A DNA stretch of 64,000 bases. Source: Symbiodinium natans (lineage: Eukaryota; Sar; Dinophyceae; Suessiales; Symbiodiniaceae). The position numbers and the translations under genes are program-made. This document shows, one piece after another, positions 1-11,310 of the stretch (within the stretch, counting starts at the first letter, position 1; every line of letters begins with the position of its first letter). A model generated the notes under the pieces. That model did not search any database. It was not told where the DNA came from and was given only the letters and a program-made list of their open reading frames with translations. The DNA lies in assembly GCA_905221605.1 (NCBI GenBank), contig CAJNDS010002128.1:237501-301500 (forward strand), read 5' to 3'.

Positions 1-377
1 ACTTTACATTTGGTTGCATGTATCCTGCATGGGATTGTGGGGAACGGGGGGAGGGTAAGTCGTTTGGGGCTTGGTGTTTGGGGATTAGGGGTTAGGGCTC
101 AGGGCTTGTTATTTCGGGCTTTGGAGTTCCGGGTTCTGGGTTGTGGGTTTCGCGAAGAGGGTCTAGGGTTTAGGGGTTTCTTACCTAAGTAGATCCTTAG
201 TGCATTTTTTTTGCGATCCGGTTTCCTTCTCACTCAACACCGTTTCACAAACAGCAGGGTGCCCGTTTTGTTGTTTCCCAGGTGTCAGTGCACCTGTTGA
301 AACTCCTAAGCCCCGATATAACCCTCTATATACTTCAGCTTGTTTGTTTTTATAGGGCCCAAGTACCCCAGGGTTTA

Positions 378-495
378 GGGTTTAGGGTGTAGGGTTATAG
401 GGTTATAGGGTTATAGGGTTATAGGGTTATAGGGTTATAGGGTTATAGGGTTATAGGGTTATAGGGTTATAGGGTTATAGGGTTATAGGGTTTAG
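378..495 (+). repeat. Homogeneous TTATAGGG 8-mer array
   Basis: About 14 nearly perfect copies of the 8-base variant TTATAGGG are embedded in ordinary TTTAGGG units. The homogeneity of a variant found nowhere else at this length suggests local amplification of a mutated unit rather than independent additions by telomerase. Confidence 0.95.
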
Positions 496-539
496 GGTAG
501 CACCCTCCCGACACGAAACCCTGAACCCCAGTTTTCTAG

Positions 540-1467
540 GTTAGGATCCGAGCTCCGCCCTGGCTTGAGGCCATCCAAGACGAGCTGCTAAAGGAGTCGC
601 AGTACACGGAGCGCGTGGGCTGGGGAAAGGATGACCTACGACCCCCTTCAAGCCCCAACCGTAAACACAAAGCCCAAAGCCTGGACCTGCACCCCTAAAC
701 CCCAAACCTCCGCAAAACCGAAGCCCCCAAACCCGCAGCCCTAACCCTCAACCTCGGCCGAAAACGACTCAGAAGCGATGTTTTTTCCCCCTTGTAATTT
801 CCATTTGTTGTAGGGATGTTCACAAGGTTCGGGTCGCTGAGAGTCCCCCATCTGGGACCTAGCAAACTCGACAGGGTTCAGGGTTTGAGGTTGGGGTTTA
901 GGGTTTGGGGTTTAGGGTTTATGTTATTTGTGTTTTTTTTTTTTTTTTTGGGGGGGGGGGTGGCCACTTGAGGTTCGGATTGCGGCGAAGTTTGACAGCA
1001 TGCTGCTATGGTAAGGTCCGCTGACGCTAGAAGCAGTCAACTGGAGCATGCGCTCTGTGGCCGATTCTGCGGACGACCATTTAAGGATGACAATTGCTTT
1101 AACGAGGATTCTTTCAAACAACCCAAATTGTGAAAGTGAGCTGTTCAGTCTGCTTTGCAAAAGCCTGATTGTGAACAACACTTAGTTCCTTCGAGGCGTC
1201 AAGAAACGATTTTCGATACTTCGTGTACGGCACCCTCAAAAGAGGGACCCCCGCGCCCCCCCAATACCCTACCCTAAGCCCCATAGCCTGTCAGGAGAAT
1301 CTGAAGAACCTCTTTTCCACGTTGGACTCGAACCAGGCGGCTCGGATCAAGAATTTCTTGGGGCTTCGGGGTTTAGGGTTTGTAGTGCTTTAGGGCTTCG
1401 GGTTCGGAGGAACCAATCAAAAACCCTAAATCCTACACACTAGACCCGTAGATATATATATATATAC

Positions 1468-1502
<35 letters not shown>

Positions 1503-4500
1503 TATATGTATTATATTCCGGATATATCTAAACAGCCGCCCCACGCAACGCCCAGGGTCCCGTGTTCAGCCCCCTGAAGAGTTTGTGGGGCCTGAGGCAG
1601 CCTCGAACGGTGTGAAGCCCTTTCTGCCCAATGGAAACTTATTCCCAGCCCATCCATGAACCCTAAACCCTAAACCCTAAACCCTAAACCCTAAACCCTA
1701 AACCCTAAACCCTAAACCCTAAACCCTAAACCCTAAACCCGAAAGAAATCAGAGGTTGCATGCTCAAGCTCCCAGCGCCCTAAACCCCAAAGCCCAAACC
1801 CTTCAGCCAGATGGAAGGGTTTTTTTGGTTTTAGGGTTTAGGGTTTAGGGTTTGGAGCTAGGGCAGTTGGAGTTTTGCTGAAGCTTAGGGTTTACACGGT
1901 TTGCAGGGTGTGTAGGGTTTGTAGGCTTTAAGGGTTTATCTTGTTTATAGGGTTCACATTATCTACTGGAATGCCCCATAGTTAGGGTTTTCGTTTTAGG
2001 GTGTAGGGCTTAGGGTTTAGGGTTTAGCTTTAGGGTTTAGATAAGTGTCACTTTGTACCCATGAACCTGCAAAAAAGCTCTAAACCCTGATCCCTGAAAC
2101 TTGTGGTTTTCGGAAGTGTTGTTGGGAAGTTAACGCCCCGCCCCCCTAACCCGGAACCCCAAGCCCCAAGCCCCAAGCCCCAAGCCCCAAGCCCCAAACC
2201 CCAAACCCCAAACCCACCTTATAAACCATATACCCTTAACCCTGTAAACCAAAACCCACTGACTCAAGGACGGCAAAATCAGCATCGTCGAGTTCGAGGA
2301 CGCCGCTGCTGGGGTCCCACAGCCCCTCCACTTCTCCGTAGCCGGCCCTGTAGCCTAAGCCCGTCGAAAGCTTAAGGGTTTAGGGTTTAGGGTGTAGGGA
2401 TAGCCTAAACCCCTTGAAATTCCTTGAAAGCTTAAACCCTGTATCCTTACAAGCACTTAGAGGGACTTTAGAGTTTGAGGGTCTGTGGTGTTGGGGGGCT
2501 TAATGTTTCGGGGTAAAGGGTGCAGGGCAAAAGGGTGTGAGACTTTTCCCCACGAGCGCAGGTCAGCGAGTCCCTACAGGCGACCTTTCCCAAACCCGAA
2601 CTGTGTACCCGGTACCCTGTACCCTAAACCCTAAACCCCTACACCCCTGAACCCAAAACCTTAAACCCTAAACCGAACCTCCCCCAATGCACAAGAGGAT
2701 AAGTTTGCCGACCCGCGCATCGAAGTGCCTTGGTTCATCCTAAGATCCATGGGGAAAGTGGGAACAGTGCACAGTCAACCCCATTAGGGCTATGGTTCAG
2801 GCTTGTGGGTTTGGGGTTTAGGGTTTGGGGTTAGGTTTTCCCCGCAACCCCTAAACCCTCAATACACCCCTACTAGGATGGCCTGTAGTACCCTGATTCA
2901 CAGTTTTGTGTGTTAAGAAGACAAAGCTAAGACCCGGTAAACCGCCCGAGAGCGGCGGTTTCCGGGCAACTCAGCAAAGGCTTGGGGTTAACTTGGTAGC
3001 CCAGTGGTACCCTCTAAGCTCTTCCGGGTTCAAGGTTCCTTGATAAAGTTGCCAACCCCAACAAGGGCACCCTAAGCATCATATGGCTACCAAGTTATGG
3101 GGGCGGAGGCGATGATGTAGGGTTTGGGGCTTGGTTTAGCGTTCAAGGGGTTGGGGCTTGAGGTGCTCCAGGTGTGTTTTTTGGGGGGCTTTTACCCTAA
3201 ACTAATGACTCTAAACCCTCAACCCTAAACCCTGTAGTCTGGACTGGGGGGTATAGGGAGAGTAGCATGGCAGCTGGCGAGCTGATGGGTGAAGGGTGTT
3301 CAGTTTAGGGTTCAGTCCCTGAACCCTCAATCCTAAGTGTTTGGGTTTACGGAGGGCTTAGGGTCTAGTTTCAGGGTTCGATGCTTTCCGGGACGCGATT
3401 GGCCCTTGGGGGCTTTCGAGGTTCAGCCTTATCCTGGCAACTCGAACTCCGCCATTCCCCCGGCCCCTTTCTTTGAGTTGATGCTTCCCCCACAAGGGTT
3501 CCCGAAGAGCCCAGAAGCAAACAAGGGTGCATCTTGATTCCCATGTACTCACGTTAGCTAATGGGCTGAGCCCCCTAAACCCTAAACCCTAAACCCTAAA
3601 CCCTAAACGCTAAACCCTAAACCCTAAACCCTAAACCCTAAACCCTAAACCCTAAACGCGGTTTTTGCTTCCGACCTGCCGGGAGTTCCAAACCCCCCAC
3701 TTGAGATTCCTGAACTGTAACACTCGTCCCCAAGGCTCTCTTCAGTGCCTTGGCTCAAAAGGCTGGGGTAGGGTTTAGGGTTTAGGGTTTAGGGTTTAGG
3801 GTTCAGGGTGCAGGGTTTAGGATTTAGGGTTTTAGGGTGTGGAGCAACTGCTGCGGGAGAGGGGCTAGGTAGGGTCTTCCTCATCTCGATGTTGATGCGC
3901 TGTAGGAGTATTGGTATCCACAGCCAGGGATTTCACCGGGGCCTGAGAAAAAAAAACAGCATTACTCCAACATCATCCTACATATTCATCGGTGGTGTCA
4001 TTGGGAAGAACATGTGTTGCAGGAAGTGTTCAGAGCTCTAGGAGGAGTGGAGTTATATGACCTATTCCATACCAACCCTAAAGCCTAAACCCTGAGCCCT
4101 AAAGCCACAGAAGCAGCAGACTAACACAAGCACCTTATCTTTGTCGTAGTTGGGAAACATTTTGCATTTCAAGGGTACTTAAGCCCAATAAGGAATAGAC
4201 ATTCAATGTTTAATATTATCCCAACCAAGCCCTGAACCCTAAACCCTAAGCCCTAAACCCCAAACCCTAAACCCCAAACCCTAAACCCTAAACCCTAAAC
4301 CCTAGACCCTAAACTTCCTTCAGCAGGGTTGGTGTGAGCCAAGAATGCGAAGCAAAGGTTCGATGGGAATAGACGAGGACCAGGGTTCCCTCACTGCGGG
4401 TTTAGGGTTTAGGGTTTAGGGTTGATCACCCGGGACGCGGATGGCGAGTTCAGAATTTTTGCGGGGTTTAGGGTTTAATTAGGCATCACGTTCAGGGTTT

Positions 4501-6276
4501 AGGGCTTGGGGCTTAGGGCTCCGGGGGCTTCAGGTCCAGTCACATCGGGCCTCAACCCTGAATCTTGCGAGCGCCCGGAGGCTTGGCACAGCAGGCTTCT
4601 TTCTATATCCTAAACCCTAATCCCTGAAGGAATGTGTGTTGTTGTTTGTGAATACTGCCCAAGCGAATACGAAACAGATTACTATATGAAGCCTCTAAGA
4701 TCTACAGTCTTATTCTAAGTTCTAAGTACTTTTGGGTTTCAGGGTTTAGGGTTCTGAGTTCTAAGTTCTACGTTCTCAGATCTACGGAAAGTCTGAAGTA
4801 TACCCTAAACCCTGAACCCTAAACCCTAAACCCTAAGGGTTTGGTATTCGGGTGTTCGGGCAGGACAAGGCCTGGAAGATCTTCGAGATCCTGGACTTAG
4901 ACAGCACCGGCGACATATCGCCGCAGGAGACGGGCTTAAGGGCTTGTGGGGTTTAGGGTTTAGGGTTTAGGGTAGGGCTTAGGGTTTAGGATTTAGCGTT
5001 TAGGGTTTAGGGTTTAGGGTTTAGGGTGTAGGGGCCATAAGTCAAGGGGTCAAGTCCTTGCCCGTTGCGGGTGCTCCCGACTTTGTGGCGGGTGGTGGCC
5101 TTCGGACCTGAGTTTAGGGTCGAGGCCCTGGCTTTGGGGAGCTTTCGCTCATCTCTTTGGCAGGCCAAAATCAAACCTCACGGAGGTTCTGGGTTGTGAC
5201 CCTAAACCCTAAACCCTAAACCCTAAACCCTAAACCCTAAACCCTAAACCCTAAACCCTAAACCCTAAGCCTTATGGGGCGGGGGAGGGTTCAGAGGTCT
5301 AGCGCTTAATCAGACGATTTCTTCCCCGCCTCGTCCCGTTGGCTCCCAACTGGGGCTGTGGTGCTCGGGCATCCCATGTTGAGGCTTTGGGGTTTAGGGT
5401 TTAGGGTTTAGGGTTTAGGGTTTAGGGTTTAGGGTTTAGGGTTTAGGGTTTAGGGTTTAGGGTTTAGGGTTTAGGGATGCTCCCCATGGCTTCAGGCATG
5501 TTAAAGGGTTCAGGCTTGAGGGAGTTTGGGGCTTTTAGGGCTGCAGGGGTGTTAGGGTTTGTAGAGTGCCCTAAGCCGGAATTCCTGGAAACTTCAATGT
5601 CAGGAAAGTCGAAGCCTTCAACTTAGGATGTGTCCCCCTTGTACGAACGGTCCTTAGCAGGGAGTACAGTACCCGCTGTTATAATCCCCGTTAAGGACTG
5701 CTAGTTTTGGCTTATACTAACGGTCCTTAGTAGGGAGTATCATAGGGGGTACCATAGTCCCTATAAAGGATTGTTAGCATAAGGGGGAACATCCCAACCT
5801 TCAACGCTTGACAGGAGTTCGTCTCGCAGGGCCTTCGCTTGAAAGGGAACGCGCTGCGCATCGACGTGGAGAGGACGTGCCCTGCCCGAAAGCGGGGAAT
5901 CCTGAACCCTGGGGCCCGGAACCCTAAAAAGCCTAAACTCTAATCTCTTACGCCCAAAACCCTAAACCCGAAACCCTCATCTCTCAGGCCCTAAACCCAG
6001 AACCCTACTTCAAACTAAGCCGGAGACACGGCGAGCCTGTGAGTCCAGAATTTAGGGTTTAGGGTTGAAGGTTTTTACACCCTAACACCCTAAAACCCTT
6101 GAGGGTTTGGGGCCTGCACGGCCGGGGAGCTTTGCTTAATGTGGGATGCTTTAGGGTTTAGTTTTTAGGGTTTAGGGTTTAGGGTTTAGGGTTTAGGTGT
6201 CTTGGAGCCGGCAAGGTATGCTGCAATCAAGCGCCAGACCTTCATGATGGAGGAGGGGAGATCAGCCCACCCCTGA
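540..6276 (+). CDS. EF-hand protein, probable C-terminal region of a cation channel (partial, 7 exons)
   Basis: Proposed exons: 540-629, 1295-1336, 2269-2298, 2698-2757, 4864-4926, 5815-5873 and 6216-6276, ending in TGA at 6274-6276. Joined in frame they give two complete EF hands. The first loop, DSNQDGKISIVE, is split exactly between exons 2 and 3. The second, DLDSTGDISPQE, is followed by FVSQGLRLKGNALRIDVE across the next junction. The spacing (first loop, then a segment ADPRIEVPWF, then WKIF and the second loop, then a LRLKG helix) resembles the cytosolic EF-hand tail of alveolate ion-channel proteins; that assignment is from memory and less sure than the EF hands. The loops should bind calcium, since residues 1, 3, 5 and 12 carry D, N or E except a T at position 5 of loop 2. 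Proposed introns start GA (4), GC (1) and GT (1). The gene continues upstream, where any transmembrane part would lie. Confidence 0.72.
1436..1507. repeat. TATA/TACATA microsatellite
   Basis: A (TA)n tract passes into (TACA)n and back to (TA)n, inside the first long intron of the EF-hand gene. A similar tract lies at 6524-6570. Confidence 0.85.
2985..3100. mobile_element. Inverted-repeat element, family B copy 1
   Basis: The stretch begins with TTGGTAGCCCAGTGGTACCC and ends with TGGCTACCAAG, an imperfect inverted repeat around about 110 bp. It lies inside an intron of the EF-hand gene. Related ends are seen at 15239, 49327, 50598 and 61744. It has no coding capacity, so it would be a non-autonomous miniature element. 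Confidence 0.5.
4137..4230. mobile_element. Small element, family I copy 1
   Basis: The segment contains AGGGTACTTAAGCCCAATAA and ends in TATCCCAACC. The stretch at 12888-12985 has the same layout (AGGGTAGTTAAACTCAATAA, ending TATCCCAACC). The left end has TTGGGAAA, giving a weak terminal inverted repeat with the right end. Two copies in one window suggest a dispersed repeat family. Confidence 0.4.
5623..5797. mobile_element. MITE family A copy 1
   Basis: Ends are TTAGGATGTGTCCCC and GGGGGAACATCCCAA, flanked by an exact 8-bp duplication, CCTTCAAC, at 5615-5622 and 5798-5805. The core is duplicated: two GGTCCTTAG(C/T)AGGGAGTA segments occur. The element sits in the intron of the EF-hand gene only about 17 bp upstream of the exon at 5815. 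Confidence 0.85.
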
Positions 6277-6803
6277 CTAGGGTTAAGCCCTAAACCCTCC
6301 TCGTCTAAGACCCTATAAAGCCCTACAAAAGCCCTTCAAGCCCTATAAGCCCAACAAACCCTATAAGCCCTGTAAACCTTATAAACCTTATCAAGCCTAA
6401 ACCCTATAAGTGTAGGGTTTAGGCGCTTAGTGTTTCTCCCTAGCTAAACCCTGATTCCCTCCACCCAGAACCGAACCCGAAGTAGACCCTCAACCCCCAA
6501 CACATGATGATTTAGGCCATACATACATATATATATATACATGTATCTGTATATATATATATATATATACACGCCTGCTTGTCTGGAACGCGAGTGGGTG
6601 TCTGTCGTTTGACTCCTCTGCATTTTTTCCAGATGGTGTCCTTATACGGGACGTGCAGGCTTGACATTGTGCCTCCTTTCCGCTTGCACCTGCGAGCTTT
6701 GAACGTGCGATCCAAATCGCGTTTGTAGCCTGAGTTTTCATTCTCGTGGTGCATGTCTCACATGTTTGTAGACATGGATATTTTAAGGACATAATGCACA
6801 GGT

Positions 6804-6903
6804 GGGCGTGCCAAAGAGCTCCTGGATGATTTGCTGGGGACCTGCCGGAAGAGCACGCTGGAGTGGTTTGATTCGGCCAAGGACGCTTTTCATTGGCTTC
6901 ACA
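6804..6903 (+). CDS. Candidate exon in the repeat-free island
   Basis: After a CACAG acceptor a frame reads RAKELLDDLLGTCRKS, then LEWFDSAKDAFHWLH, a helical, protein-like composition. No family is recognised. Likely joined to the exon near 7091. Confidence 0.4.
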
Positions 6904-7090
6904 GGCCGGTTCTTTCGAGTCTGCTATCACCTATGGCTGGTTGTCTGCGCGTTGTGTTTTTCTCGGAGACTTGAAAGCTTCTCGCTTGTAGGCCGAGGCT
7001 CAGGAATTGGAAACCGTGCCCTTCTGTCTCAATTGGGCCGACCGACTGCACTGTCTTCTGTGCAAACACGAGAGTGTGGGCTTCAGCGTC

Positions 7091-7290
7091 AAGGCGCGTG
7101 CTCCTTCGTGACGTCGTGGACTTGTTGTGGAAGGATGCTCATGGACGAGCTCTTGAAGCGTTCAGGGACGCCGACACGGGCAGGTATCAGCTGATTGACC
7201 GCTTGGACCGCCTAAAGCATTCGGACAATTTCCCCTTGCGCATTTTGAAGGCGGGTTCGCGGCGCGTCAAGTTTGTTGTGTTGTGCGCTT
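7091..7290 (+). CDS. Candidate exon, basic/leucine-rich
   Basis: After a CTTCAG acceptor the frame reads RRVLLRDVVDLLWKDAHG and later YQLIDRLDRLKHSDNFPL, strongly protein-like with alternating charges. No family is recognised. A short neighbouring exon may lie at 7634-7686 (YDAPPFDLRSGTNSAYQ, flanked by TTCAG and GTGTTG). Confidence 0.45.
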
Positions 7291-8560
7291 GGAGTGTAGA
7301 CGGCTTTGGAGCTGCGAGGTTTTAGGCAGATGGCTGTCTGTGGCTGGCGTCAACCTTGCCGAGGGTGCCTGCATGCACCATCGATGTTCGGATTGCGCAG
7401 AATGTTTCTCGACTTCTTGTCGTTGGGCGTCTGGTTGTGCGAGTTTAGTTTCAAAGAAGAGCGTAGTGTGTAGTACAGCTGGCGGAGCTAGTCTTGCCCG
7501 GGATCATGGGGTGGCGACGCCACTCGACTTTCTCTTGAACCCAGGTCCCTTAGATATGCTTATGCGCTTGTTTCTTTGTGTTTGTGTGCGTGCGGGTGTT
7601 GTGCGTGAGTGCGCGTGTGTTTTGTGTGTTCAGGTTACGATGCGCCGCCCTTCGACTTGCGGTCTGGCACGAACAGCGCCTACCAGGTGTTGATTTTTTG
7701 TACATGCTCATCTGTTCGAGTCTATTGTACGTTTCTTCTTTTCTACAGAACAGGATTGTTCAGCGATGTGTTGTGTCGACTGTCTCTTTTTTTGCTTGGG
7801 TTTTCAGGTAGGCAAATTCTAAAAGTGAAAAAGTTAAGTTAACTAATCTAAATGGTCTTTGAATAAATTACTCGAACGAATTACAGTATCGAAATCTAAT
7901 TTCAAGATATGTGTACGCCAGTGTATGCACAGATGTTTGTTCATTAAAATCGCCCTAAACGAAATTGCGTAACTTAACTACGTTAATGAACTTATCTAAT
8001 TCAATTGGTGACTAGTTAAATGACCAAACTCGAATTGAGAATTTATACATGAACTCATTGGCCGGTAACACAAACAACCTACTTGATGGGGAATTTGTAA
8101 ATCACAAAACCGATTTGAGAACGCAATTGTTTTCTTTTGCGAATTCAACAAATGTAAGTACTAGAGAAAATTCTCATTCAGGGTCCATTAAACTAACTTA
8201 AGAAGACTTACGTGATTTTTGCAGGTCCTGAAATTAGACTTTTGGCTAAGTTTGTTAATGTTGCCACCCTCGTGATTCTGCTTATTTATGTCGCTTGAGT
8301 TCTTCAGGTAGTTTAAGTCATTTAGTCTGGGACAAAGTTACTCCCAAACCCGAGTTGAATCTTTTTGTTTGGTTAATGTGTTCACTCATGTTCGTTTTAC
8401 TTTGTCTTCAATGCCATGCTTTGCGTTTGCTCAAACCAACAGCCAGGCCGCAGCATAGCACGCGTGAGCAAGCATAGCTTCTGAAAAGCACAAGCTTAGA
8501 TTCGTTACCAAACAACGTGCTTCTAGGCTTACTTTCGCGTTTGCACTTTTCAGCCCGATC

Positions 8561-8941
8561 GTGATAGGGCTTATTGGTGCATGGGTCTTGCCTAGCTCAG
8601 CACCTGTCCCTTTTACGAAGGCGTTGGGGCTCCAGGGAACAGCGACGGTTTCAGTGTCTCGTGCCTCTTTGTTGCCGCAGGAAGCCATTCTGGATATCCT
8701 GGAGCGTATTGCTGATTTTTGTGTGCTGTGCACTGCGCTCATTTTGCAGGCTGTCGAGTTTTTGTTTCCTTTGCCTAGGAAATGGCTGAGCCATCTGTCG
8801 AAGGAGCAGCTGGCTGCAGCGCTCTACGTCCGTAGCTGCGCCAACATTTGTCATTCTGGTTACTTCAGGGAAGTCAATTCCCACCTCCCTCGGAAAGAAG
8901 CGGACGATGCGAGAAAAAGAAGAGGAGAAACAAGCACGTGA
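8561..8941 (+). CDS. Hypothetical open frame, about 126 codons
   Basis: An open frame in the repeat-free island includes the helical run EAILDILERIADFCVLCT and LSKEQLAAALYVRSC, ending in a basic tail before TGA. It may contain hidden splice sites (CCGCAG/GAA, TTGCAG/GCT), so it could be two exons rather than one. No family is recognised. Confidence 0.4.
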   Translation: MIGLIGAWVLPSSAPVPFTKALGLQGTATVSVSRASLLPQEAILDILERIADFCVLCTALILQAVEFLFPLPRKWLSHLSKEQLAAALYVRSCANICHSGYFREVNSHLPRKEADDARKRRGETST

Positions 8942-9027
8942 ATGCGGCGACCGAAGGAAAAAACGAGCCCGGTCGCAACTGTCGCAACAGCTGTCACAGC
9001 CGACAGGGTTCGAGTTGGCGCGTTGGG

Positions 9028-9206
9028 AACAAGTCGCTGGAATGAATGCGGCAACTCGCTGCTGGATGCAGAGATCCAGGCCAATTCAAGTTCAAAGTCT
9101 TTCAAATCGCTTGCTCTACCCATCCGGAAGGGTTTCATCTCTTATGCCTAGTCGCCGGAGATGAACGCGGCGAGTCGCAGCTGGATGCAGAGATCCAGGC
9201 CACTTC
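9028..9206 (+). repeat. Direct duplication of about 60 bp
   Basis: The segment with GATGAACGCGGCGAGTCGC and CTGGATGCAGAGATCCAGGC occurs at about 9028-9085 and again at 9146-9206, offset about 119 bp. A diverged relative may lie at about 33060-33120, which shares the tail ATACGGCTGTGG. Confidence 0.6.
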
Positions 9207-9671
9207 AGATATATGGCTGTGGTGAAGGAGGATGGGGAGCATCTATGAGCGAGTACATGGATGCTTTTGCTTTGCTGCGCTTTATGCATCCACTGGAGCT
9301 GCGTGGAGCAGGACTTCACAAGCATCCTGGGTTCTCCAGCGCGTGCTAGCAGAGGCACAAAGCCACCCCCGCCATCTCCAAGAAACAAGAACAAAAACCT
9401 CATGCGCCAGCTTTCTCGCTCGCTGCGAGCTCAGTGACCACACGTTCTGGTCCAGCTTTATTTGGAGAGGCTGTGCGTATGTGGATTGAAGACTGTTCCG
9501 TGAGGAGATTTCTTTCCGGCTAGCGCAGAATTGTGTTCAGAACGGTCTCGGTGATTGTTCGATTTCTTTCTTTGCGTGCTGTTTGCCGTTTAATTGGCAT
9601 AATTATGTGTCACGTGCTTGGTGTGAAGCCTCTGATGCAACATTCCATGATAAATTCTTTCTTCACTTTAG

Positions 9672-9911
9672 GAATCGGGTGCTGAGTCCCCTCCGGCATA
9701 TGTGTGGACGGTGGGTTTCCACTTGCAAGCTTCAGCTCAGGATGCGTGCGGGACATGTGCGCAAGAAGGCGATGTGTTTGATGGAAGCTTTGGTTCCTTG
9801 AACAAACACATGCTCCCTTGTCGAAAAAGTGAGCGCTCATGTTATGGTATTTTGGTTCCTTTCGGTTCCACGCTTTTACATGGTGGTTTTTGCAGTCGCG
9901 TGCTCTTTTGA
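9672..9911 (+). CDS. Candidate exon with a Cys/His cluster
   Basis: After a CTTTAG acceptor the frame begins ESGAESPPAYVWTVGF and contains CGTC followed 16 residues later by H and then C (HMLPC), a possible C2HC zinc-binding site. It ends at TGA near 9911. The spacing does not match the classical C2H2 finger. Confidence 0.35.
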   Translation, partial: ESGAESPPAYVWTVGFHLQASAQDACGTCAQEGDVFDGSFGSLNKHMLPCRKSERSCYGILVPFGSTLLHGGFCSRVLF

Positions 9912-10123
9912 TTTCGAATGTCTTGGCTTAGGTTTGTTTTCTTGTTTTAGCTGTTAGAGCTTCATTTTGTAGTTAGTCATGGCTTCTTCTGACGAAGCTT
10001 TGGTGGCGGTCGACTGGGATGTCGATGTCAAGCCTTATGTATATATATATATAGAGCATGGCTATGTATGTGTGCAGGTGAGCGAGTGGCCGTCATTGGA
10101 GTTGAGCCCTAAGCCTTGGGCCC

Positions 10124-10170
10124 TAAGCCCCAAACCCCAGACCCTAAACCCTAAACCCTAAACCCTAAAC
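10124..10170 (-). repeat. First CCCTAAA array right of the repeat-free island
   Basis: CCCTAAA units resume here and remain dense to the satellite block. A further array with CCCTATA variants lies at 10470-10570. Confidence 0.9.
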
Positions 10171-10610
10171 GGCAAACCCTCTGGTCCCCCTAAAAGATGG
10201 GTTTAGGACCCAGGCTTTTGAAGATTCAGGATCAAGGGACTAAAGGAGGGACCCTATTCAGGGGTTATTTAGGAATATAGGGGCTCTATAAGGTATATAT
10301 GGGCGTTTAAGGGTCCGGGCGGGGGTTTGGGTCTCGGTTCTACTTGAAGGCCCATGGGATAGAATCGAAAGCCTTGTTTTTGGCAACAGGTTTATAAGCA
10401 TCCCAAGTGAGATGCTCATCAGCTGATGCCATAGTTACCCTACTTCTGGCCCCCCCAGCTATGGCCACCCTAAACCCTAAACCCTAAACCCTAAACCCTA
10501 AACCCTAAACCCTATACCCTATACCCTCTACCCTATACCCTATACCCTATACCCTATAAACCCTAAACCCCGAATCCCATTCCATGGGGTCCCTCCTTCC
10601 CCCAAAAAAG

Positions 10611-11310
10611 GAGCTGCGGGAGCACATGGAGGACCTCCAGGACATGTGCGCAATTCTGCCCGGAGCTCACTGACCACGCTCTTAGCAGTCAGGGTATAGG
10701 GAGGGGGTTTAGGAGGTAGGTTTCGGGGGGGTTTCGGGGGGTTTCGGGGGGTTTCGGGGGGGTTTTGGGGGGTTTTGGGTGTTTTGGGGGTTCTGGGGGG
10801 CTTTGGGGGGGGGTTTCGGGGGGTTTCGGGGGGTTTTGTTTAGGGGGGCGGTTTAGGGGGCTTGGGCGGGGGTTTAGGGTGTTCAGGGGGTTTAGGGGGT
10901 TTCAGGGGTTTCGGGGGTTTCGGGGGTTTCGGGAGTTTCGGGAGTTTCCGGGATATGGGGGTTTTTGGGTTTTGGGGGGGTTTGGGGGGGGTTTGGGGGG
11001 GGTTTGGGGGGGGTTTGGGGTGTTTTGGGGGTTTTGGGAGTTTTGGGAGTTTTGGGAGTTTTGGGAGTTCAGGGATTAGGGGGTGTAGGGTTTTTAGGGC
11101 TTTTAGTGCTTCAGGGTTTTTAGGGTTGTGGTGCTTTTCGGGTTTTGGGTTTAGAGTCTTGCGCGCGGCAGGATCCTGCTCTCGACTCTCTACCAGTGTT
11201 CAGGCGCACGTGAGAACTTAAACCCTACAGGGCCTAAACCACAATTCATCCCTAAGCCACGTGTCGAGCTTACGGGCACTAAACAAGAAGCTCCGCGCGC
11301 ATGGGCCCTT
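10611..11310 (+). CDS. Candidate three-exon coding segment, coiled-coil-like
   Basis: Possible exons are 10611-10640 (ELREHMEDLQ), 11172-11203 (DPALDSLPVF) and 11269-about 11310 (LRALNKKLRAHG). They can be joined in frame with GA and GC donors and AG acceptors. The charged, leucine-rich composition resembles a coiled coil, but no homologue is recognised. Confidence 0.35.
10690..11085 (+). repeat. G-rich degenerate array
   Basis: About 400 bp of irregular GGGGGTTTC, GGGGTTTTG and GGGAGTTT units, with runs of 5-8 G. It is related in composition to TTTAGGG but with expanded G runs, and should readily form G-quadruplexes. Glycine/phenylalanine-rich open frames here are translations of the repeat. 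Confidence 0.85.

Larger units (their letters stand above)
6480..10080. other. Island without telomeric arrays
   Basis: For about 3.5 kb there is essentially no TTTAGGG/CCCTAAA repeat. The sequence is less GC-rich, with an AT-rich stretch at about 7800-8260, and open segments are separated by tracts ending in pyrimidine-rich TTTTCCAG or GTTCAG acceptors. It looks like a gene region with conventional introns between repeat-laden neighbours. Candidate exons are listed separately. Confidence 0.7.

Noticed and set aside
970-1190. Protein-like frame with in-frame TAA and TAG, suggesting reassigned stop codons
   Set aside because: It lies inside an intron of the EF-hand gene once the exons at 540 and 1295 are joined. 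The three reconstructed genes have no internal stops and the two clearest end in TGA, so a changed code is not needed.
1557-1661. Attractive open stretch ending PFLPNGNLFPAHP
   Set aside because: It lies between the two halves of an EF-hand loop that splice directly together, so it is intronic.
3745-3765. Dinoflagellate spliced-leader sequence (CTTGGCTCAAAAGG resembles part of it)
   Set aside because: Only a partial match to the known leader and not followed by a donor; too short to call.
10765-11221. Gly/Phe-rich open frames resembling FG repeats
   Set aside because: They arise from the G-rich degenerate array and are open in more than one frame.
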